A model generated the notes under the pieces. It had not been told where the DNA came from. It saw only the letters and a list, made by a program, of their open reading frames with translations, and made no database searches. A stretch of 64,000 nucleotides of DNA. It comes from CAVONB01 sp963697205. GTDB taxonomy: Bacteria > Pseudomonadota > Alphaproteobacteria > Rhizobiales > Hyphomicrobiaceae. The first letter of the stretch is position 1; every line of letters starts with the position of its first letter. The translations under genes and the position numbers were made by a program. Location: the NCBI GenBank assembly GCA_963697205.1, contig CAVONB010000008.1, positions 124,001 through 188,000 of the forward strand, written 5' to 3'. Positions 44,575-54,502 of this stretch are shown one piece after another.

Positions 44575-45507
44575 ATGAGCGATTGCACGATCAAGGACGC
44601 CCGCTTCGCCCGCATGATCATCGGCCACGCAAAGCTCGAGCGGCTGTGGACCGGCGGTCGCTGGCTGGAAGGCCCCGCCTACTACCCCGCAGGCCGCTAC
44701 GTCGTCTTCTCTGACATCCCCAACGATCGGATGCTGCGCTACGACGAGGTGGCCAACACCGTTGGCCTGTTCCGGTCCCCGTGCCGCCATACCAACGGAC
44801 ACACCTTCGACCGGCAAGGGCGCCTCGTTTCCTGCGAGCACAGCGGGCGGGCGATCTCGCGCACGGAGCATGACGGCAGCGTGGTCCAGTTGGTCACGCA
44901 CGTCGACGGCCGGCGCCTCAATTCGCCCAACGACATCGTCGTGAAGTCGGACGGCACGATCTGGTTCAGCGACCCATCCTACGGCATCGACATCGACTAC
45001 GAGGGAGAGGCGGCACCATCCGAGATCGGCGCCTGCCACCTCTATCGCTTCGATCCTGCCAGCGGCGCGGTCTGCGCCGTCGTCACGAATCTCCTGCGCC
45101 CCAATGGGCTCGCCTTCTCGCCCGACGAGCGTGTGCTCTACGTCGCCGACACCGGCGTCACCCACAAATCCGATCATGCCCCCACGATCACCGCCTACGA
45201 TGTCGCCGCCGATGGCAAGAGCGTCGCCAACCCGCGCAATTTCGCAACGCTCGACGCAGGTCTCTTCGACGGTTTTCGCGTCGACGAGCACGGCCACGTT
45301 TGGACGTCCGCCGTCGACGGCGTACGCTGCTATCATCCCGATGGCACGCACCTGGGCACCATCGTCGTACCGGAGATGGTGTCCAACCTCTGCTTCGCCG
45401 GGCCCAAGCGCAATCGCTTGGTGATTACGGCCCAGACCTCGCTCTATGCGATTTATGTGGCGGTCCGCGGCGCACGCCATCCAGCGCCGGGCGCACCTGC
45501 CGCCTGA
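44575..45507 (+). CDS. SMP-30/gluconolactonase-like protein
   Basis: 310 residues; six-bladed beta-propeller. Metal ligands can be placed: Glu in 'WLEGPAYYPAGR' (near residue 31), Asn in 'NSPNDIVVKSDG', and Asn/Asp in 'RPNGLAFSPDE' and 'FRVDEHGHVWTSAVDG'. 'HTNGHTFDRQGRLVSCEH' is typical of the SMP-30 lactonase subgroup. It would hydrolyse a sugar-acid or other lactone, cytoplasmic (no signal peptide). The hydantoinase gene follows after 38 bases, probably in one operon. Confidence 0.88.
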   Translation: MSDCTIKDARFARMIIGHAKLERLWTGGRWLEGPAYYPAGRYVVFSDIPNDRMLRYDEVANTVGLFRSPCRHTNGHTFDRQGRLVSCEHSGRAISRTEHDGSVVQLVTHVDGRRLNSPNDIVVKSDGTIWFSDPSYGIDIDYEGEAAPSEIGACHLYRFDPASGAVCAVVTNLLRPNGLAFSPDERVLYVADTGVTHKSDHAPTITAYDVAADGKSVANPRNFATLDAGLFDGFRVDEHGHVWTSAVDGVRCYHPDGTHLGTIVVPEMVSNLCFAGPKRNRLVITAQTSLYAIYVAVRGARHPAPGAPAA

Positions 45508-45545
45508 GCCCGGCATCCTCGGCTGCAGCTTCAAGGAGACGCGCG

Positions 45546-46976
45546 ATGGCGCATTTCGACCTCATCATCTCCAACGGCACGGTTGCCACCGCGTCCGATA
45601 CCTTCGCTTGCGACATCGGTATCCGCGACGGCCGCATCGCGACGCTTGGCACCGACCTCGGCACCGCCGACGACATGATCGATGCGACAGGGCGCCTCGT
45701 CCTGCCTGGTGGCATCGACAGCCACGTCCACATTTCCCAGCCGAGCGGCGCGGGCATCGTCATGGCCGACGACTTCGAGAGTGCCACGCGCTCGGCGGCG
45801 TTCGGCGGCAACACGCTGGTCATGCCGTTTTGCCGGCAGCTGCGCGGCCACGGCCTGCGCGAGGCGGTGGAGGCCTATCGCAAGCTCGCCCGTGGCAGCT
45901 GCCACATCGACGTGAGCTTCCACCTGATCATCGCCGACCCCACGCCGACCGTGCTCGGCCAGGAGCTGCCGGCGTTGATTGAGGACGGATACACCTCCTT
46001 CAAGGTGTTCATGACCTATGACGACCTCGCGCTCGCCGACAAGCAGCTGCTCGAGGTGTTTGCATGCGCGCGCGAGACGGGTGCGCTCGTCATGGTGCAT
46101 GCGGAGAACTACGACGCGATCCGCTTCATGACCGAGCAGCTGGAGCGGGCGGGCAAGACGGCGCCGAAGTTTCACGCGACGTCGCGGCCGATCCCTGTCG
46201 AGCGCGAGGCGACGCACCGCGCGATCAGCCTCGCCGAGCTCGTCGACGTCCCGATCATGATCGTCCATGTCTCCAACGGCGAAGCCATGGAGCAGATCCG
46301 CTGGGCGCGCGACCGCGGCCTCAAGGTCTACGGCGAGACCTGTCCGCAGTATCTCGTCTTGACCGAGAAGGATCTCGACGGCCTCAACATGGAGGGCGCG
46401 AAATACGTCTGCAGCCCGCCGCCGCGCGACGAGGCGAGCCAGAAGGCGTGCTGGCAAGGCATCGAGACGGGCGTGTTCCAGGTCTTCTCCTCCGACCATT
46501 GCCCGTTCCGCTACGACGACGTCGAGGGCAAGCTCGCGCCCAAGGGCCGCACCAGCTTCCGCTGGGTGCCCAACGGCATGCCGGGCGTCGAGACGCGCCT
46601 GCCGATCCTGTTCTCCGAAGGCGTGAAGAAGGGCCGCATCGATCTGCCGACGTTCGTCGCATTGACGGCCACCAACCACGCCAAGATGTATGGCCTCTAC
46701 CCGCGCAAAGGCACCATCGCGGTCGGTTCGGACGCCGACATCGCCATCTGGGACCCCGACCGGCAGGTCACGATCAGCCAGTCCATCATGCACGGCGGCG
46801 CCGACTACACGCCCTTCGAGGGTATCGAGGTCACCGGCTGGCCCGTGACGACCATCGTGCGCGGCAAGCCCGTCGTGCGCGACGGCGAGCTGGTCGGCGC
46901 CAGGGGACACGGCCAGGAGTTGCCGCGCGCGCGCTCGCCGTATGCAGCGCCGGCACGGTCGGGCGGCGCCGCGTGA
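45546..46976 (+). CDS. hydA: D-hydantoinase / dihydropyrimidinase family amidohydrolase
   Basis: 476 residues. All metal ligands are in place: 'GGIDSHVHIS' (His-x-His), carboxylated Lys in 'YTSFKVFMTYDD', 'MVHAENYDAI', 'IMIVHVSNGEA' and Asp in 'FSSDHCPFRYDD'. Substrate-loop sequence 'AFGGNTLVMPF' and 'TNHAKMYGLYPRKGTIA' are family-typical. It opens cyclic amides (hydantoins, dihydropyrimidines or similar) to N-carbamoyl acids. Sits between the lactonase and the racemase-family gene. The true substrate is not evident; no carbamoylase is in the window. Confidence 0.9.
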   Translation: MAHFDLIISNGTVATASDTFACDIGIRDGRIATLGTDLGTADDMIDATGRLVLPGGIDSHVHISQPSGAGIVMADDFESATRSAAFGGNTLVMPFCRQLRGHGLREAVEAYRKLARGSCHIDVSFHLIIADPTPTVLGQELPALIEDGYTSFKVFMTYDDLALADKQLLEVFACARETGALVMVHAENYDAIRFMTEQLERAGKTAPKFHATSRPIPVEREATHRAISLAELVDVPIMIVHVSNGEAMEQIRWARDRGLKVYGETCPQYLVLTEKDLDGLNMEGAKYVCSPPPRDEASQKACWQGIETGVFQVFSSDHCPFRYDDVEGKLAPKGRTSFRWVPNGMPGVETRLPILFSEGVKKGRIDLPTFVALTATNHAKMYGLYPRKGTIAVGSDADIAIWDPDRQVTISQSIMHGGADYTPFEGIEVTGWPVTTIVRGKPVVRDGELVGARGHGQELPRARSPYAAPARSGGAA

Positions 46977-47109
46977 TGAGCGCCGTCGTTGCTCCATGTT
47001 CTCCCCACCGTGGCCCGGCGATCGCGGCACGGCCGTGCCGACAGGGGATCCGCACGCCACGGCAGACACGCCGCAGCGTTCCATCAACACGTGCTGACGG
47101 GATTGAGAC

Positions 47110-47859
47110 ATGCGCATCCTGCTTTTGAACCCCAACACCACCGAGAGTGTGACCGACCGGCTCTATCAGGCCGGCGTCAAGGTGGCGGCTGCGGGCACGA
47201 CGCTGGTGCCGCTCACCGCGCCCCGCGGCGTTCCCTACATCGCCACGCGCGCGGAAGCGCAGATCGGCGGCGCCATTGCGCTCGAGATGCTGGCCGAGCA
47301 TCACCGCGGGGCCGACGGCGCGATCATGGCCGCCTTCGGAGATCCCGGCCTGCTCGGCGCGCGCGAGCTGTTCGACATGCCGATCGTCGGCATGGCCGAG
47401 GCCGCCATGGTCAGCGCGCTCATGCTGGGGCGCCGCTTCGCGATCGTCACCTTCGCAACCGCGCTCGTGCCCTGGTTCGAGGATTGCGTCGAAATGCACG
47501 GGCTTGGCGGGCGGTGCGCCGGTGTGCGCATGCTCGACGAGCCGTTTCGATCGATCGACGACGTTCAGGAGGAAAAGGAGGCCCTGCTCGTGGAATTGTG
47601 CATCCGCACGATCGAGACCACGGGCGCCGACGTCATTATTCTGGGCGGCGCGCCGCTCGCCGGGCTTGCCGAGAAAGTGCGCGAGCGTATTCCCGTACCC
47701 GTCGTCGATCAGGTGCAAGCGGCCGTGAAGCAGGTCGAAGCGCTGGTCGCCCTGCGCCCCCTCAAAGCGACCGTCGGCACATTCCGCAGGCCCGCGCCCA
47801 AGCCCTCCAAGGGCCTGCCGGCAGCGCTGGCGGCGCGGATCGGTCACACCGATGCATGA
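47110..47859 (+). CDS. Asp/Glu/hydantoin racemase-family protein, catalytic Cys pair absent
   Basis: 249 residues. 'ILLLNPNTTESVTDRL' and 'AAFGDPGLLGARELFDMPIV' and 'VIILGGAPLAGLAEKV' place it in the hydantoin racemase branch. In characterised hydantoin racemases the two motifs carry catalytic Cys (C-F-D/G-D-P-G and L-G-C-A); here they are Ala and Gly, so two-base racemisation is doubtful. It may be a lyase, isomerase or binding protein. Follows the hydantoinase by 133 bases; likely the same operon. Confidence 0.82.
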   Translation: MRILLLNPNTTESVTDRLYQAGVKVAAAGTTLVPLTAPRGVPYIATRAEAQIGGAIALEMLAEHHRGADGAIMAAFGDPGLLGARELFDMPIVGMAEAAMVSALMLGRRFAIVTFATALVPWFEDCVEMHGLGGRCAGVRMLDEPFRSIDDVQEEKEALLVELCIRTIETTGADVIILGGAPLAGLAEKVRERIPVPVVDQVQAAVKQVEALVALRPLKATVGTFRRPAPKPSKGLPAALAARIGHTDA

Positions 47860-48154
47860 GCCCGTATCCTGAATGACGCGATGGCCGTCGGCAACCGGCG
47901 GCTCGCCATGCCGTGTCGCGAAAGGGTCCCGACGACCGGGCGCGTGAGCGCAAGGGCGGCACAGCCGATCTGTTGCGGTGCACACCTGCCGGGATCGCGA
48001 ACCGGTCGCGCTGGGTTGCGCGTGGACGGCGCCAGGGCGGTCATCCCGCGACTGGCGGATTGCCTTGATCGTGCTAGGTTGATGGTCGGCGCGCTGGCCC
48101 GAAGATCAGGCAGGAGTGTGCCCATGAGAATGCCAGGTATCTCGGGAGGAAGGC
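47860..48154. other. Gap before the second HAAT transporter
   Basis: Nearly 300 bases with no supported gene. The sequence just before 48155 ('atctcgggaggaaggc') supplies the ribosome site for the binding protein; a promoter is expected but not evident. Confidence 0.35.
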
Positions 48155-49393
48155 ATGTTTGCACTCAAGCTGCGCGCGGCAGCCATTGCCGCCACCACGG
48201 TGGCATCTTCGCTACTCGCACTTCAGGGCGATGCCCTCGCCCAGTCCACACCGATCAAGATCGGTGTGTTGGCTCCCATGACGGGTCCGCTGGCGACGCC
48301 CGGCAAGGACATGGTCGACGGGCTGAAACTCTACTGGGACGAAGCCAAGAACACCGCCGGTGGTCGCAAGGTCGAATATGTCTTGGCCGACACCACCTGC
48401 AATCCCGATCAGGCCATCACCCAGGCGCGCCGGCTCGTGCACCAGGAGAAAGTGCATCTTCTGCTCGGGCCGCTGTGCGGCCACGAAGGCCCCGCCGTGG
48501 CGCAGGTCAGCAAGGAAACCGGTGTGCCGCTGGTGATGGACGCAGCCGGTGCCGACAGCGTCACGAAATGGGATCGGACGCCGACCGTCGTGCGCACGGC
48601 CGTGTCGGCGAGCCAGATCGGTCATCCGTTCGGCGACTACCTCTACAAGGAGCTCGGTGCGCGCAACGTCACCTTCATCGCCCAGGACTACACGTGGGGC
48701 CATGAAGTCGCGCTCGGCATGATCGCCACGTACAAGCAGGCCGGCGGAAAGGTCGCCAAGATCATCTGGAACCCAATCGGGACGAAGGACTACGGTCCGA
48801 CCGTCGCCTCGATCGATCCGGCGTCCGACGCGGTTGTTGCCGTCGTCGTCGGCGCCGATCGCATCCGCATGTTCGAGGCCTGGTTCAGCTTCGGAATGGA
48901 CAAGAAGTTCAAGCTCTACGGCGGCTACTGGATGCACCAGGACGCACTGCCGCAGATGGACGATCGCGCCGTTGGCATGATCGGCAACTCTCTGCACTAC
49001 GCCGCCGGCATCGACACGCCCCAGAACAAGAAGTTCACCGACGCCTTTGCCGCCCGCTACAAGCGCCTGCCGTCGTGGTTCGCAGAATCCGCCTACTCTG
49101 CAAGCCTCTGGATGAAAACCGCGATCGACCAGATCAAGGGCAACGTGGAGGATCGGCCAGCCTTCCTGAAGGCCATGCGCAGCATCGAGATCGACGCACC
49201 ACGCGGCAAGCTCAAGCTCGATGCCTACGACAACCCGATCCAGAACGTCTATGTGACGAAGATCCAGAAAATCAAGCATCCCGTCCTGGGCGATGTCCTC
49301 GTCAACGTCCCCGTGAAGGCCTACACCGGTGTCTCCCAGTTCTGGACCTGGAGCCCGGAGGAGTTCCTCAAGAAGGGGCCGTACAAGCGCTAG
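48155..49393 (+). CDS. Periplasmic binding protein of the second HAAT transporter
   Basis: 412 residues. Signal peptide 1-30 ('AAIAATTVASSLLALQGDALA'-like core, cleaved after ALA). Type I binding-protein fold: 'IKIGVLAPMTGPLATPGKD', 'TTCNPDQAITQARRLVHQE', 'LLLGPLCGHEGPAVAQVSKE', 'FIAQDYTWGHEVALGMIATY'. First gene of a five-gene operon whose neighbours (hydantoinase, lactonase) suggest a polar organic substrate such as a hydantoin, ureido acid or sugar acid. Confidence 0.86.
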   Translation: MFALKLRAAAIAATTVASSLLALQGDALAQSTPIKIGVLAPMTGPLATPGKDMVDGLKLYWDEAKNTAGGRKVEYVLADTTCNPDQAITQARRLVHQEKVHLLLGPLCGHEGPAVAQVSKETGVPLVMDAAGADSVTKWDRTPTVVRTAVSASQIGHPFGDYLYKELGARNVTFIAQDYTWGHEVALGMIATYKQAGGKVAKIIWNPIGTKDYGPTVASIDPASDAVVAVVVGADRIRMFEAWFSFGMDKKFKLYGGYWMHQDALPQMDDRAVGMIGNSLHYAAGIDTPQNKKFTDAFAARYKRLPSWFAESAYSASLWMKTAIDQIKGNVEDRPAFLKAMRSIEIDAPRGKLKLDAYDNPIQNVYVTKIQKIKHPVLGDVLVNVPVKAYTGVSQFWTWSPEEFLKKGPYKR

Positions 49394-49527
49394 ATCCCGT
49401 CCTCCATGTTCCCGTTACCCGATGGGAGACGCCAGCAGCTCGCGGCCGTTGCGTGCCCGCGAGCTGAACGTCTTGTCCCGAGCGGCCGTAACCGGCCGGC
49501 CGTCCAACCTCGCGCGCGCGTTCCGGC

Positions 49528-50388
49528 ATGACCAACACCATCCTGCAGGCGCTGAACGGAATCTCCTTCGCGGCGCTGCTCTTTCTACTGGCAAGCGGTT
49601 TCACCATCAGCTTCGGCTTGATGCGCGTGGTAAACATGGCGCATGGCTCCTACTACCTGTTCGGCGGCTATGTCGGGCTCAGCGTTGCGCAGGCCACGGG
49701 AAGCTTCACCGTGGCGATCATCGCGGGCGGTCTTGCGACCATTCCCGTGGGCTTCCTGGTGGACCGTCTTTTCCTCAGCCGCGTCGGCGAGAACCATCTT
49801 GCCCAGGTCCTGCTCACCGTCGGCGTTGCATTCGTGATTGGCGACATCGCCCTGCACATCTGGGGTGGCGACAATCTCAAGGTGCCCGTTCCCATCTGGC
49901 TGCGCGGCGCCACGGAGCTGCCGGGCGGATTGATCTATCCGACCTACCGCCTTCTGCTGATCGCGCTGGGCTGTACAGTCGGCCTCGTGCTTTGGCTGCT
50001 CTATCGCAAGACGCAACTGGGCGCGGTCGTGCGCGCAGGTGTCGACGACCGCGAGATCGTCAGCGCGAACGGGATCGATATCGACCGCCTTTTCATGATG
50101 GTGTCGGCGCTCGCCTCGTTTCTCGCGGGCATGGCTGGTGTGGTCGGCGGCGCCTTCCTGACGCTCTATCCGGGCGCTGAGTGGGAGATCCTGGTTTTCG
50201 CGCTCGTCGTCGTCATTTTCGGCGGCCTGGGCAGCCTCGAGGGCGCGATGATCGGCGCCATCATCGTCGGGCTCCTCGATGCCTACGGCCGCTGGCTGCT
50301 GCCCGAGTTCTCCTATTTTGTGCTGTTCGGACCGATGGCACTCTTGATGCTGCTGAAGCCCCAGGGCATTTTCGGCAGGGAGGGCTGA
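49528..50388 (+). CDS. livH: HAAT-type ABC transporter permease LivH (second set)
   Basis: 286 residues, about eight helices: 'GFTISFGLMRVVNMAHGSYY', 'GAVVRAGVDDREIVSANGID' (coupling helix) and 'VVIFGGLGSLEGAMIGAIIV'. Followed after 4 bases by livM. Only distantly like the first LivH at 22.7 kb, so the two sets are not a recent duplication. Confidence 0.9.
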   Translation: MTNTILQALNGISFAALLFLLASGFTISFGLMRVVNMAHGSYYLFGGYVGLSVAQATGSFTVAIIAGGLATIPVGFLVDRLFLSRVGENHLAQVLLTVGVAFVIGDIALHIWGGDNLKVPVPIWLRGATELPGGLIYPTYRLLLIALGCTVGLVLWLLYRKTQLGAVVRAGVDDREIVSANGIDIDRLFMMVSALASFLAGMAGVVGGAFLTLYPGAEWEILVFALVVVIFGGLGSLEGAMIGAIIVGLLDAYGRWLLPEFSYFVLFGPMALLMLLKPQGIFGREG

Positions 50389-50392
50389 GGCG

Positions 50393-51336
50393 ATGTTCCA
50401 ACGCCGCATGGTTCTGGCAGGGATCGCACTTATTGCCGCGCTGCTGGCGCCGTTTGTCGCCGGCCCGTACTGGATGGCGCTGCTCACCCAGATCTACATC
50501 TTCGGCCTCCTGGCGCTCTCCGTCGACCTGCTGCTGGGTCATACCGGTCTTTATTCGCTCTGCCACGCCGCCTTCTTCTCGGTCGCAGCCTACACGGTCG
50601 CCATTCTGGAGGTCCGCCACGGCGTGCCCACCATCATTGCCGCGCCTGCCGGCGTGATGGTCGGCACATTGCTCGCGGCCGTGTTCGGTGTCGCCGTACG
50701 CACGCGCGGCGTCTACTTCATCCTGATTACCATTGCGATGGGCTATATCGTGTGGGGCGCGGCCTATCGCTGGGCATCCTTCACCGGCGGCGACAACGGC
50801 ATCACCAACGTGCCTGCGCCGTCGCTGGCCGGCGTCTCGCTGCAGTCGCAGACGTCGTATTATTATTTGACGGTCTCCGTTCTCCTGGTTTGCGCTGCGG
50901 CGTATCGGGTGCTCGTCACCTCGCCGTTCGGCTTGTCGCTGCGCGGCATCAAGGCCAGCGAAACCCGGATGTCGAGCCTGGGCTATCGCACCACGCTACA
51001 CCTCTACGCCGCCTTCGTCCTGTCCGGCCTGATCGCAAGCCTCGCCGGCGTGCTCTACGTCTACTACAATCGCTTCGTGAACCCGGTTTCCGCATCCTTC
51101 CAGATCTCCGTCGAAGTCACACTGATGGCGATCGTCGGCGGCAGCGGAACGATCATCGGTCCCTTCATCGGATCGGGCATCGTGCTGGGCGTCCGCAACT
51201 GGGTGTCGAGCTTCCTGGTGCTCCACCACGCCGTTATGGGCGCCGTCTTCATCGCGACGATCCTGTTTGCCCCGCAAGGCGTTGTCGGCCTCTTCAATCG
51301 CTGGATGGACCGTCGGTCGAAGAAGGGGGAGGCCCA

Positions 51337-51340
<4 letters not shown>
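50393..51340 (+). CDS. livM: HAAT-type ABC transporter permease LivM (second set)
   Basis: 315 residues: 'LLLGHTGLYSLCHAAFFSVA', 'RGVYFILITIAMGYIVWGAA', 'GLSLRGIKASETRMSSLGYR' (coupling region), 'MAIVGGSGTIIGPFIGSGI'. Its TGA overlaps the livG start (ATGA). Confidence 0.9.
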
Positions 51341-52092
<752 letters not shown>

Positions 52093-52109
52093 TTGCGGTG
52101 CCATCATCT

Positions 52110-52880
52110 ATGCCAGATCAAACCCCAGATCCGCTGCTGAGCGTCACCGATATCCATACCTACTACGGTGACAGCTACGTGCTGCAGGGCCTCAGTCTCT
52201 CACTTGCCAAGGGGCGCGTGGCCGCCGTGCTCGGTCGCAACGGCATGGGAAAGACGACGCTGATCCGTTCGCTTGCGGGTCTGACGCCGCCGCGCCGCGG
52301 GGAGATCACGTTCCGAGGGCGCTCCCTGATCGGGCTGGCCGCCCATGCCATCGCCCAGCAAGGCATCGCAATCGTCCCGCAGGGCCGCCGCATCTTCAAA
52401 TCGTTGAGCGTCCGCGAAAACCTCTTGCTGCCGACCAGCATGCTGGCGAGCCGCCGCCACGCCCGGCCGGCTGACGTCGGCGATGTCTGGAACTACACCG
52501 AAGTGATGCGCGAGTTCCCCCAGTTGGCTGAACGCAGCGACAACCCCGGCAATGCGCTCTCCGGCGGCGAGCAGCAGATGCTGGCGATCGGTCGTGCACT
52601 GATGGCCAACCCCGAGCTGATCCTGATGGACGAGCCGTCCGAGGGGCTGTCTCCGCGCTTGGTCCAGCAGGTGCGCGATATCGTTCAGCGGCTGCGGGCG
52701 CGCGGCCACGCAATCCTGCTGGTCGAGCAGAACCTCCAACTGGCGCTGTCCGTCGCCGATCATGTCTACGTTCTCGCCTCGGGCCAGCTCGTCTTCGAAG
52801 GCACGTCCGAGCAGTTGTCCCAGGCGCAGGACGTCCTCAATCAGCACCTCGGCGTGTCGGCCGCGAGGGGAGGGCACTAG
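52110..52880 (+). CDS. livF: HAAT-type ABC transporter ATP-binding protein LivF (second set)
   Basis: 256 residues. 'VLGRNGMGKTTLIRSLAGLT' (Walker A), 'AIVPQGRRIFKSLSVRENLL', 'ALSGGEQQMLAIGRALMANP' (signature), 'LILMDEPSEGLSPRLVQQV' (Walker B) and 'LLVEQNLQLALSVADHVYV'. Last gene of the operon, followed six bases later by a 15-bp hairpin. Confidence 0.9.
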   Translation: MPDQTPDPLLSVTDIHTYYGDSYVLQGLSLSLAKGRVAAVLGRNGMGKTTLIRSLAGLTPPRRGEITFRGRSLIGLAAHAIAQQGIAIVPQGRRIFKSLSVRENLLLPTSMLASRRHARPADVGDVWNYTEVMREFPQLAERSDNPGNALSGGEQQMLAIGRALMANPELILMDEPSEGLSPRLVQQVRDIVQRLRARGHAILLVEQNLQLALSVADHVYVLASGQLVFEGTSEQLSQAQDVLNQHLGVSAARGGH

Positions 52881-52886
52881 CGCTGC

Positions 52887-52929
52887 GCATCTGACGCTTG
52901 GTCCCCCTTTGCAGCCAAGCGTCAGATGC
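52887..52929 (+). terminator. 15-bp perfect hairpin after the second transporter operon
   Basis: gcatctgacgcttgg (52887-52901) and ccaagcgtcagatgc (52915-52929) are exact reverse complements around a 13-base loop with ccccctttg. It starts 6 bases after the livF stop. No T-run follows, so termination efficiency is uncertain. Confidence 0.65.
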
Positions 52930-52956
52930 CAAAAGCAACACTCGCATCATAGACTT

Positions 52957-53036
52957 GCTAGTGTTCCTTTGTGTCACAGGCCTTTGCTCGAAAGCGCGCC
53001 CCAAGTGGAGGCAGATGTCAGAGACGGAACACTAGC
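52957..53036. repeat. Widely spaced 11-bp inverted repeat
   Basis: gctagtgttcc (52957-52967) recurs exactly inverted as ggaacactagc (53026-53036), with 58 bases between. Inside lies gcagatgtcaga, an echo of the hairpin just upstream. The layout resembles the ends of a very short non-coding element. Confidence 0.5.
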
Positions 53037-53303
53037 ACACGGGCCCAACCCAACCTTGGCCGCAGCCCCCAGCCAAGCCCCAGCCCACGCCCAATCCATC
53101 CCCCAATCCAGTCCCCAGGCCAGCGGCCGGCATACCCCGCCGCCGCCCTGGAAGCGGACGAGACACGAGGATAAAGTTGATCGAGGCCGGCTGGTTGCTG
53201 TAGCGGTCCACTTCGCACAGTCACGCGCTGGCATCCTGCCTCGGCCGCCTGGCCGGTCCGCGGGAAACAGACAATGGGTTGAGCTGCAACACCGGGAGCC
53301 CGC
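53037..53303. other. C-rich low-complexity intergenic stretch
   Basis: Around 53040-53160 the + strand is a run of loosely repeating ccca/ccag/caat words with almost no G clusters, unlike the rest of the window. I see no gene. The remainder leads to the ribosome site 'cgggagcccgc' of the hydrolase. Confidence 0.45.
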
Positions 53304-54203
53304 ATGAAAATCGTCGCCGAGGAGCACTGGGTCAAAAAGGGCCCCGTCAAGCTCTACGTCTACCGCAAGCACGACGTCGAAGGACCGTCCAGCAAGCCGG
53401 TTCTGTTCCTGGTCCACGGCTCGACGTTCTCCAGCCGGGGGACCTACGACGTGATGGTCGGGGGCAAGGGCGAGCACTCCGCGATGGAGCACTTCGCCGC
53501 CCTCGGCTACGACGTGTGGACGATGGACCATGAAGGTTACGGCTATTCCGATCGCACCGACAGCAACTCGGGCATCATGGTCGGCGTCGCCGACCTGCAG
53601 GCCGCGATGCCGCTGGTTCTGGAACAGACGGGTCGAAAGTCGGTACTTCTGTTCGGTAAATCCTCCGGCGCCATCAAGGCCGGCGCCTATGCCAATGCGG
53701 AGCCGGCAACCGTTGAGCGGCTGCTGCTCCATGCCTTCACCTACACCGGCAAAGAGGCGCCCGAGATGGAGCGCCGCCGCCGCATGGCCGATCAGTTCCG
53801 CGCCAACCCGCGGCGGCCTTTCGGCAAGGCGCAAATCGACAATGTCTTCAACCGGGACCGCAAGGGCCAGACCGATCCCGCGATCATCAAGACGATCGAA
53901 GAGTTCGAGTTGAAGTTCGGCGACAGCGTTCCCTGCGGGACCTATCTCGACATGGCCCTGCACATGCCGATGGTCGATCCCACGAAGCTGACCTGCTCCG
54001 TCGCGCTGATCCGGCCGGACCACGACGCCAACGCCACGGACGAAGAGCTCTATGAATTCTTCGAGCAGCTCGCCACGCGCGACAAGCAGTTCATCATGAT
54101 GCGCGGACTGCCGCACGGCGGCGGCATGGTCGGCCATCAGCGCCACCGCCTTTGGCACGTGATGCACGCCTTCTTCGGCGGCCCCGCAGCGCCACTGGAC
54201 TAA
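53304..54203 (+). CDS. Alpha/beta hydrolase
   Basis: 299 residues. Oxyanion region 'VLFLVHGSTFSSRGTYDVM', 'YDVWTMDHEGYGYSDRTDSN' and the nucleophile elbow 'LLFGKSSGAIKAGAYANA' (G-K-S-S-G rather than the common G-x-S-x-G with His; Ser is present). Catalytic acid probably Asp in 'ALIRPDHDANATDEE', His in 'RGLPHGGGMVGHQRHRLW'. No signal peptide. Substrate unknown; it could act on esters or amides linked to the preceding transporter. Confidence 0.82.
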   Translation: MKIVAEEHWVKKGPVKLYVYRKHDVEGPSSKPVLFLVHGSTFSSRGTYDVMVGGKGEHSAMEHFAALGYDVWTMDHEGYGYSDRTDSNSGIMVGVADLQAAMPLVLEQTGRKSVLLFGKSSGAIKAGAYANAEPATVERLLLHAFTYTGKEAPEMERRRRMADQFRANPRRPFGKAQIDNVFNRDRKGQTDPAIIKTIEEFELKFGDSVPCGTYLDMALHMPMVDPTKLTCSVALIRPDHDANATDEELYEFFEQLATRDKQFIMMRGLPHGGGMVGHQRHRLWHVMHAFFGGPAAPLD

Positions 54204-54502
54204 CGCCGCCCGTTACGTGCGCCCATCCACGATGAAGAGGCGGCGTCCGCTTTCCAAAGCAGGCGCCGCAATCCTTTAGACATCGATCGCGCACCCGTGC
54301 GCCAATTCGCAGGCCCGGCCCGGCTGACGACCCAGAAATCGCAAGCGTCATCGCCGCGTCTTGCGTCCCCTCCGGGACCGCTCCGTTATGTTTTGGTGCC
54401 ACAAGTGCGGCCAAAGGCACGAACCGCGATCCGAATGGCCCGCGAATCAGACATGGTGCCCGCCGCGGGGCCTAGTGTCCGTTCCCCGCCGTCGGGAACG
54501 GC
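54204..54502. other. Gap before the L,D-transpeptidase-family gene
   Basis: About 300 bases. A short frame beginning near 54388 opens with 'MFWCHKCGQRHEP' and has a few cysteines, but it runs on into the next gene in a wrong frame and has no ribosome site, so I do not call it. Confidence 0.35.
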
